The notes below the pieces were generated by a model. That model made no database searches. It saw nothing but the letters and a program-made list of their open reading frames with translations, and was not told the origin of the DNA. The translations under genes and the position numbers were made by a program. Shown here piece by piece: positions 56,233 through 64,000 of a DNA stretch of 64,000 nucleotides (position 1 is the first letter of the stretch; each line of letters opens with the position of its first letter). Location of the stretch: contig JABCPU010000376.1 in the NCBI GenBank assembly GCA_016800925.1, positions 1 through 64,000 on the forward strand, in the 5' to 3' direction. This DNA comes from Suillus spraguei (taxonomy: Eukaryota > Basidiomycota > Agaricomycetes > Boletales > Suillaceae).

Positions 56233-58089
56233 ATGGCAAGGACGGGTCATTCCACTCACTGACTTCCGGCAGAAATAGGGCACGTCAACCACAGACACAG
56301 AGCTCACGGAAAACGAAATTTCGGAGTTGAAGAATACCTTCCTGAGTGGACCGGGCCAAAAGGGGTGAGAGCGAGGGGGTTTTCACTGCAATTGCCAGGG
56401 CAGCCAGGTTGTTTGCTCCTAAAGTCGACCAAGGACAATGGAAAAAGAGGAAGCAGGTGATGGTCTTCGTTGTGTTGAAAAACTACAATTTTAACATCTT
56501 ATTCTTCCATCAACTCTCAGATGTATAACACTTGGTTGTTCAACACAAGAAAAGGAAGGAAAGGAAGGACATGATAAAGTATGGAGGAAATGGACGCCTA
56601 GGATGGTGGTCTACCAGCAGAAAGCGCGAAGAGGTGCTAAAGAGGATTGAGGACGAGTCCGGGGGCAAAGCCGGGAGATCCCAGTATGTTCAACATATCA
56701 GGGGGCTGTGAAGAGAGTCATGGCTGAATTGGACGACGACGAGTTGGAGAAGGAAAAGAAAACAAGCGGAAGAATGGTCAAACAGCTTTCCTCCTCCGGA
56801 GATACAAGCAGAAGTTGCTCGTAAGAAGGGACCGGCATATATGGAGCACTTTTTCGAAAGAGATGTGGAGGCAATGCGGGATGAGAGTTTTTGTGTTGTC
56901 AGCTTGGAAGAAATGAACAGGGAGAGGTTTCTGTTCGGGATGTAAGTCAATTGTGTCCGTCATCGCCGATCTTGGATCTCAATATATTGTGCAGGCATGA
57001 TGATAATGAGGCATTAGGAGATGGGGACAGCTTCATGAAGACTAAGGACTGGGAGGACATTGAGCCAGTATGGCAGGAGTACGCCCAGGAACAGTTCGGT
57101 GAGTGTTTGAACTTTGGATGCAAGAATGAATTCGTTGATCATCACAATGATAGGTGCCGGGGCACAGGACGGAGGACGACAGGTCAAGGGAGGTCGCAAA
57201 AGAGTCAGAAAACCAGCTTTGGAACTCGACACAGATGGAAATGGGATGCCGTTGCTTCCAGACATCACGGAAACAAAACTTGAGGAGAAGAAAGCCATAG
57301 TCAGGGCGTTTCTTACATCGCACTACAGTGAGTCTTTCGTGGCAACATCTGAGCTGTTGCTGAATGCGTGGACACAGGAATATGTTCCGGGAATGACAAG
57401 GCTGTCGTGCCATGGAGTGCCCTCGTACAAAGTCAGGATGACTTTGTGGCAAGGAAGTATCTTCCGGCGATATTGACCTGAAGGAGCCTTCGAAGTTGCA
57501 AAACTGGGACACAACGGCCTTGCTCAATTTCTGGTATGCTCAGCAGGAAACAGGAAAAGATTCAACATTTCTGTTCAAAGCATGGAAGAACAAGGATGGG
57601 GACATGGTACCATCTGTGGTATCCGGCAAGTCGCCATCGCGTCTGACTCGTCAAGTGAGAATGCAGAAGAGTGGAACTCTCCGAAGGCCCCGGGATCCAT
57701 CAACCGAAGCCGAGAGTGATACCGACAGTGAAACTCATGACAAGGAGGATGACATTGATGATGACTCGGCTGATGGTCGATCCCCACTGAAGAAACCCAG
57801 ACAAATAGCACACCCATCTTCAGCACCCAAGGAGACAGAAGTTCCATGTTCAATGCCGGAGCCTCGCCCGGCCAGGCCGGCCAAGGCAGGTGCACTTTTG
57901 ACATCACGGATGGGCGACCTCCTGGCCGGGATCACTGAGGAAGTGGAAGAGAGGAACGCATCGCCGGAACCAAGGAGTATACAGGGCAAGAAAGCTGTCA
58001 TTGAACCATCCGCAAGGACCACCCGGAGTAAGTCTCAAAAGCCGGTAGAGAGTACACTTCGAGTAACCAGGGCAAGGGGAAGGAAATAA
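56233..58089 (+). pseudogene. KDZ-linked partner protein, copy 2, near full length
   Basis: Exons on the plus strand give 'TELTENEISELKNTFLS', 'AIARAARLFAPKVDQGQWKK', an intron, 'WTPRMVVYQQKAREEVLKRI', 'KKGPAYMEHFFERDVEAMRD', an intron near 56940-56995, 'ALELDTDGNGMPLLPDITET', 'KLEEKKAIVRAFLTSHYSES', then after a frame slip near 57400-57480 'KLQNWDTTALLNFWYAQQET' and 'FLFKAWKNKDGDMV'. The C-terminal ~150 residues are acidic, then basic with 'RTTRSKSQKPVES', ending at TAA 58087-58089. The family accompanies KDZ elements; its function is unknown, and the basic tail may contact DNA. Frame breaks near 56370 and 57440 suggest decay, though missed introns are possible. Confidence 0.72.
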
Positions 58090-58139
58090 TGTACATATAC
58101 CAAACTGCCCCCATGTTTACCACATTTTCATCATTTGTC

Positions 58140-58620
58140 ACACTTCTTAAAACACAGTGTCCCACTTCCAAAATGTTGAATCCTAAGCACCGAGTTCCGG
58201 ACGTATCCTGATCACCGAGTTCCGGACGACTCCCGATCACCGAGGTCCGGCACCCAAGTATCAATCATTGGTAGTTGGTATTAGAGATTAGGGTTTGTGC
58301 ATCATCTAAAATACATTGGAACTGTCATTGATATACATGAAAAATTCAGTGGTTCACATGATTTAAGTATGTGAATGAAAATCCAAATATCACGAAACCC
58401 GATCACCGAGTTCCGGATGAATCCCAATCACCGAGCTCCGGACCCCGGGAATCAATAATTGGCTGTTGGAATGGGACAATTGGGTGTGTGCATCATCTAA
58501 AATCAATTGGAAATGTCATTGTTATACATGAAAAATTCAGTGGTGAACATGATGTAAGTATGTGAATGAATATCCAAAATTTACATATGGGGTTGATCAT
58601 CACACTTTTCAATGAGGGTA
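58140..58620. repeat. Two ~230-bp tandem units with 'gatcaccgagttccggac'
   Basis: The block 58190-58350 ('tcaccgagttccgga', 'gtgcatcatctaaaa', 'tacatgaaaaattcagtgg') repeats at 58395-58580 with the same order. Between the copies are shorter repeats of 'atcaccgagttccggacg'. No coding sequence is seen. Confidence 0.82.
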
Positions 58621-58645
58621 TCTAATACAAGCAGCAATTCAGAGC

Positions 58646-59600
58646 TCATCTGTTTGGCCCTTTGCAACCTCCGGAGGTCCATATCAGCTCTTCTGAGTTT
58701 GTCGGATGTGTCAGCCCAAGCCACTCGGAATGGTCGGTCGCCTCGAGGAGTTGATGTACGGTAGGCTCCGGAAGATGGCCATGACGCTGTTGGTAATGGT
58801 CCAGGCGATCCAGAATTGATTCAACTTCAAGAAAATTAGCAGAATGATACATGATGAACAATTAAATACTCACATTCTGTTTGATCATATGACCCTAGGG
58901 GCATGAACTCCCTAAGCATGGCACGCAGGTCTTCATTGCTGAGTTCCGGTATGGGGGACTGACATTTAGGAGGTGTTGCATGTGCTTGGGACATCACATC
59001 AACAATAAAAATGAGATTGTATGAGTGAACTCACCTGGAATTGCTATTCCTGGGATAGCCGGAGCATCAGTCTCAACATCAGCACATTCCGGTGCTTCAT
59101 CACAATCAATAAGATCATCATCAGGCCCTAGGTACAAGTCCGGATCGTTGAACAAAGGCAGTTCCTCAGGCTGAGCCGGGCATAAATGATCTGGATGGAT
59201 TGAATGAACATCCACAGTTGGACTATCTAAAGTGAAGTGAGAAACCTACCAGAAACTGCATCCAAGACATCCGGAACACCTGATGACCCAGAATCATAGT
59301 CGATCTCATCATCCGGCCCAAGGTATACATCTTCACATGGATCTAATAAATGTCCAGTCAATTGTAAGATAACTCAAAGCAACACATACCTGATGAAATC
59401 CGGGACTCAGTCTCATCATCCGGCCCAAGGTATACATCATCCAGTGCATCTGGTCCATCTCCGGTCAATTGAGAGCTGTACTGAAAGCACAACATACCTA
59501 GTGAAATCCGGGAGTCGGTTGAATCATCCACATCCATTGAGTTGTATTCAGGTGACCAGAGGTTCATAAAATTGACTGCTGGGTTGAGATCTCATGATGT
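58646..59600 (-). CDS. YLGPDDE-repeat protein, copy B, multi-exon
   Basis: Minus-strand exons begin near 59600 ('EYNSMDVDDSTDSRISL') and contain three copies of a short acidic motif: 'DDVYLGPDDETESR', 'EDVYLGPDDEIDYD' and 'PDLYLGPDDDLIDC'. The exons are separated by ~50-nt introns whose sequences also resemble each other, so this part grew by exon-intron duplication. Then come 'PPKCQSPIPELSNEDL' and 'EFMPLGSYDQTE' (near 58900), and a C-terminal stretch 'ESILDRLDHYQQRHGHLPEP' (58646-58861). I do not recognise the family. It is divergent from the cysteine-cluster gene at 59815. The 5' end has small indels relative to copy A (37294), so the start is uncertain. Confidence 0.5.
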
Positions 59601-59814
59601 CTGATCAACTGATCAAACTGATTGATAACTGATAACTTCGAAGTTCAAACACATGGCTGGCAACGGCCGAAAGTTGAACCACGACCAAACAAAGACAAAC
59701 AATCAACGCTTATCAAGATGTCCTTCAATTGTCTGGTTTCTTTTGAAAACTTCATCCAAGTGATCACAGATTTCAAACTTATCTCAAGCTTTCACATCTT
59801 TCAAGTCAATCCAA

Positions 59815-61944
59815 ATGTCTACTTCAGTTGAAACCTCTTTGGCCGGTCTCAAGGCAACCATGCTCAGATTGTGGGCATCATCGCTGGGGCTCGGCTCATG
59901 CCTGCCGGCACTGGCCAAGCCCACCTTGCTCTGACAGCAACAAGTCACTAATCTTGTGGTAAGTACCATTCATGTGTCAATTTTACTTTTGGTTTTTCTA
60001 AGATCTGGTAGGCTGAGGATGTCAGGGAGCATGAGAAAGGGCCTTACATGCCCAGCATCATTGCATCCTGCTCCAAGGAGTTGATGAGAGTCAGGTCCAT
60101 GACTCCCCGGGTGGTGGCCCAACTGGCACAGCATCAGGTCATGACGACCCCCGGGTGTTGAAACACTCCTGGCGCCAGCAAGATTCGAGCCTGGGAGCGT
60201 TTAGGTGACCATTCAGGTGATCTCCTGTCATGCCTAACCCTTCCATTGGCCCAATCACTGTGGACCTTCCCTCCCCACCCATCATCGCCAGCAATGTCGC
60301 TGGTTCTTCCACCCACGCCACCTCTGAGCTCCGGGACAAAGGAAAAGGTAAGGTGGTTGTTGCTGACCAGAGCCGGAGGTGGAAGGGAGCAGGAAGAGGA
60401 AGTCCCCCATGATGTCGGACACTCTTCCTCACCTCCGAAGTCGGCCAAGAAGGGTGCAAGCGGGTCAAGGCAACTCGCCATGTCAAGCAGAATGTGCTTG
60501 TGGAGTCGGAAGATGATGAAGACACAATTGTTCAGGTATGTCGTCCAGCTCATTGTTTTCTTCTCTCAATTTTCTGTAGCCTATTTCGAGTGGAGTGCCG
60601 GCGCTTCAAGTTCCCCGGCCTTCCACAATGGTGTAGGGACGCCTCATTCCCCTCTTCACCACGTTCCCCAAAGAAGCAATTGTTTGGTCCTGCTTCAGTA
60701 AGTAATATTTAGTTGTCCGGCACTTGGAAAAATGCTTATGTATCATCAGCTCATTGCCGGCAGTCCACCCAAGGTGATGGTGAGTCATCATTCTTTGTCC
60801 GGACCTCCCGCCTGTACTTACCCATTGTCAGGCCACCTCCGGCAGTCGTCCGGAGGTTGTCGAGACCCCCCAGGCAATGTCCAGCACTCCGGCTGAGGAA
60901 CCTGCAGTCATGGATACAGGTGATATTCTCAATTCCCGGCCCAGTGAGTACTCTAATGAATTCCAATGAGTCCATCAACTAATGGAACCCACAGAACAAC
61001 CCCTGCCATTATTGCACCCAGGAGAAGTGGCCCTGCGCCACTCGGTTGGACAGGAGGACCCGTGCCCCATGTTTGTCGTGGTCCGCTGCACCACCAAGAA
61101 GATTAAATGTGTCCCAGCATCCATGGGATCCCCGCCAAAACGTATTCGAGGGAAGTCAACCACCCGGCAGGCTCGCTCCAGGACACCTTCCAGAGCTCCC
61201 TCCAATGCGCCGGCTGCCTCGCAGTCCAAAGCCCGAACTCCGCAGTCAATCTCGTGGCCCTCCGGCACACCAGCTGTCCCTGCTGTTACCACACCCAAGG
61301 CACAGTCCCGTGGGCGCAGCAAGACAATCACTGCCCCCAAGACACCTGCACCTGCATCAGCTTGTGAGTCACCCCAATTGTCTATGACCATCTGACCTTA
61401 TCTTCACTTAGCTATTCCGTCTTCAAGCGCCCAGTGCCTCATCGGCACTCGATGTGCCCCATGCCGGATCTCCATTCCATGCAATTGCGATTCGGGATGG
61501 GTGCCGCTCGAATTGCTCTTCTTGGGCTCGTGTGGCAGAGCAGGATGGTAAGATTGATACCCTGCAACGCCTCCATGAGGGCCTTCGTCGCAAAGTCATG
61601 GACCCGGCACCCTTCATTTCCACTTCCCGACTCTCCTGTCAATGCAACCTTTTTGCTTGATCAATCCGTCCCCTGGCCATCTCACCCCTCCCATCTGCAC
61701 TTGCTCCCCTCATTGACTTGGATATGGCAGGAATGGAGCCTCCATCTCCGAAGTCCAGCCTGCATCTATCATTGAGGGTCTCATATTTGAGCTCAGCCAG
61801 ATTCAGCCTGAGGGTCCACAAACGTCCGGCGAACTTGTGGACCCAGATGATCCGGCAACCTTGTCCCAGAATATGATTCTGATGATATGGATGTTTGAGG
61901 TGAAGGTTGAACCCTCTGCTGATGAGGGTGAAATGGCTACATAA
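59815..61944 (+). pseudogene. Cysteine-cluster protein, copy B, frameshifted, no LTR insertion
   Basis: This is the inverted counterpart of 33661-37074 with the same exon order. ATG 59815 begins 'STSVETSLAGLKATMLRLWA'. Later parts include 'LMRVRSM', 'MPNPSIGPITVDLPSPP', 'PCHYCTQEKWPC' near 61000, 'CTTKKIKC' in a shifted frame near 61085-61115, the 'SRTPSRAPSNAPAAS' basic linker, and the acidic end ('DEGEMAT' then TAA 61942-61944). Relative to copy A there is a single-base deletion inside the cluster region ('tcgtggtccgctgc' against 'tcgtgtgtctgctgt') that destroys two cysteines and the frame. Further indels occur at 59880 and 61430-61560. It is a pseudogene preserving the LTR-free structure. 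Confidence 0.78.
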
Positions 61945-62129
61945 TTGTAGGTTCATAGATGTATATACAATGTTTGAATGAATGTCAGTGCTGGATGCCA
62001 AGTCCGGACATCCGGAACTGGACAATGGAGATTCACAATGGATATTTTCGCGACTTCCGGATATCCGGCTACCTGAAAACAACACACACTTTAAAGAATT
62101 GAAACATCTCTGTCGAGTTACCTTGTGCC

Positions 62130-63964
62130 GGGTGCGGGTCACATTGTGAAACATATCATTCCATATATCTTAAGTGCCGAACCCCGGACCCCAGGACCCT
62201 GGAGTTGGGACTCATCACCATGTGACAGATATCGATCCACATATTTGATGTGCTGAACCCCGAACTCCGGCATTCGGGAGTTAGAACAATTGAGGCAATA
62301 CAAATATTGATTACACATGTTCAGTGCCGAACCCCGAACTCCGGCTCCCGGCACTCGGACTCGGGGCCTTGGAACTTATAACAATGTGAAAGATGTCGAT
62401 GCACATTTCTATCACTGACCCCCGAACCCCGGCACCCGGGAGTGAGAAACATGTGAGGCAATACCAAGATATTGATTTACACGTGGGGGAGTGCCGAACC
62501 CCGAACTCCGGCACCCAGCAGTTGGGAATCTGGACTCGGACTCATAACCATGTGAAAGATATTGATCCACATATTTAACCACCCAACCCCGAACCCCAGC
62601 ACCCGGGAGTGAGAACAATGTGAGTCATACAAAGATATTGATGTACACATGTTGAATGCCAAACCCCGAACTCCGGCACCCGGCACTCGGGACTCGGGAC
62701 TGTACTCATAACATGAGACAGATATCGATCCATATATTTTAACACCGAACCCCGAACCCCGCCACCGTGAGTTAGAACAATGTGAGGCAATACAAAGTTG
62801 AGTCCCGAATCACGATCACCGAGTGCTGGGTTACCATGTGAGGCAATACCATGATATTGATTTACACAAGTTGAGTGCCGAACCCCGAGCTCCGGCACCC
62901 GGGAGTTAGCACAATGTGAGGCAACACCATGATATTTATTTACACAAGTTGAGTGCCGAACACCGAGTGCCGGGTGCCGGAGCTCGGGGTTCGGCACTCA
63001 ACTTGTGTAAATCAATATCATGGTATTGCCTCACATTGTGCTAGCTCCCGGGTGCCGGAGCTCGGGGTTCGGCACTCAACATGTGTAAATCAATATTATG
63101 GTATTGCCTCACATTGTGCTAACTCCCGGGTGCCGGAGCTCGGGGTTCGGCACTCAACATGTGTAAATCAATATTATGGTATTGCCTCACATTGTGCTAG
63201 CTCCCGGGTGCCGGAGCTCGGGGTTCGGCACTCAACATGTGTAAATCAATATTATGGTATTGCCTCACATTGTGCTAGCTCCCGGGTGCCGGAGCTCGGG
63301 TTCGGCACTCAACATGTGTAAATCAATATTATGGTATTGCCTCACATTGTGCTAACTCCCGGGTGCCGGAGCTCGGGGTTCGGCAGTCAAAACAATGTGA
63401 AAGTCCTCGATCCACATATTGTATGTGCCGAACCCCGAACTCCGGCACCCGGCACTCGGGACTCGGACTTCCGAGCTCCGGCACCCGGCACCCGGCACTC
63501 GGCACTCAGGGACTTGGTACTCATAATGTGAAAGATCTTGAGCAACATATTGTCAGTGCTGATCCCTGAACCCCGGCACCCAGCACTCGCCACTCGGGAC
63601 TCAGAACAATGTGAGGCAATAGACACCTATTGATCCACACATTCTAAGTGCCGAACTCCAAACTCCAAAATCTGGTAGTCTACTATTTAGGGGTTCGCAG
63701 TTCGGTACTCTGGCTTTTGCACTTGAGACCGAAAACAATGTGAGGCAATAAAATGACTTTGATCCACACATTTTTGGTAGATATCTTTTTCATCTCAAAT
63801 CTTGAATCTCGAGTGCCGAACCCCAAATCCCGAAATCTGGTAGTCTACAATTTCGGGGTTCGGTCCTCGGGACTCAGACACATGTCAGGCAACAACAAAA
63901 CTTTGATCCACACATTTTTGGTAGATGTCTGTTTTGTCTCGAAATCTCGAGTTTCTAGTTTCTA
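62130..63964. repeat. GCCGAACCCC-type minisatellite, array 3
   Basis: It is the same family as arrays 1 and 2. Between about 62975 and 63380 there are five nearly identical units of about 84 bp ('ctcccgggtgccggagctcg', 'gggttcggcactcaacatgt', 'gtaaatcaatattatggtat', 'tgcctcacattgtgcta'), which suggests recent expansion. The array runs to the end of the window, with a second ~170-bp repeat pair around 63750-63940 ('ttgatccacacatttttggtagat'). Confidence 0.92.
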
Positions 63965-64000
63965 GTTTCAGTACTCTGCACCTGCACCCGGCACTCAGCA

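Noticed and set aside
62575..63321. Two ORFs of 122-140 codons with repeated 'ELGVRHSTCVNQY'
   Set aside because: Same reason: tandem repeat of 84 bp, a multiple of three.
62975..63380. CRISPR-like array
   Set aside because: Units are contiguous near-identical repeats without unique spacers, and the organism is a eukaryote.

Overview
The window reads as a TE-dense accessory region of a filamentous fungus, most likely an Agaricomycete (mushroom-forming basidiomycete). The reasons are short GT-AG introns of about 50-60 nt, KDZ and Plavaka DNA transposons, fungal-type TET/JBP dioxygenase genes, Ty3/gypsy elements with chromodomains, and a multi-exon membrane protein of a kind common in Agaricomycetes. 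No prokaryotic genes, rRNA or tRNA genes were seen. I do not name a species. Almost every coding stretch is part of, or broken by, a mobile element.

Layout. 0-2.5 kb: LTR end, a long inverted repeat and a MITE nested in it. 3.3-5.5 kb: a spliced membrane-protein gene (-), the best candidate for an ordinary host gene. 8.34-10.84 kb: a pogo/Tigger-type element with TA duplication and decayed transposase. 11.8-14.3 kb: a decayed Plavaka transposase (+), then an LTR scrap and a truncated Myb/SANT-like gene. 15.2-17.25 kb: a GGGCCGAT-type minisatellite split by a solo LTR with perfect 5-bp duplication. 17.25-18.24 kb: TET/JBP dioxygenase copy 1 (-), cut by an LTR retroelement (18.24-23.48 kb, family A) that carries a gag on one strand and an intact four-exon Zn2Cys6-like gene on the other. 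23.57-26.04 kb: KDZ transposase copy 1 (-), with a divergent KDZ-linked gene (+) at 26.77-28.08 kb. 28-33.5 kb: LTR pieces and GCCGAACCCC-type minisatellite, including an LTR inside an LTR. 33.7-37.1 kb: a second cysteine-cluster gene (-), split by a 1,292-bp solo LTR with perfect AGGTG duplication. 37.6-39.2 kb: a truncated chromodomain Ty3 pol (+) with a third cysteine-cluster gene antisense to it at 39.35-40.1 kb. 40.1-48 kb: gag and LTR remnants, microsatellites and a partial TET duplicate. 48.2-49.5 kb: TET/JBP copy 2 (+). 49.6-51.5 kb: minisatellite. 51.6-52.4 kb: an unrecognised two-exon gene (-). 52.6-55.7 kb: KDZ copy 2 (-) with its divergent partner at 56.2-58.1 kb (+). 58.6-62 kb: an inverted second copy of the 33.7-37.5 kb gene pair. 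62.1-64 kb: minisatellite again.

How it fits together. Two themes stand out. First, KDZ transposase, a divergent partner gene and a TET/JBP 5-methylcytosine dioxygenase lie near each other twice, the known KDZ/TET association of basidiomycetes, although the relative orientation differs between the two loci. Second, LTR elements carry antisense cysteine-cluster genes close to the Zn2Cys6 spacing, and family A is studded on one strand with the hexamer GCGGTA, which contains the CGG triplet typical of Zn2Cys6 sites. That suggests, as inference only, an element-encoded protein that recognises dispersed motifs in its own element. Exon boundaries were assigned by eye and are approximate unless a splice site is stated.
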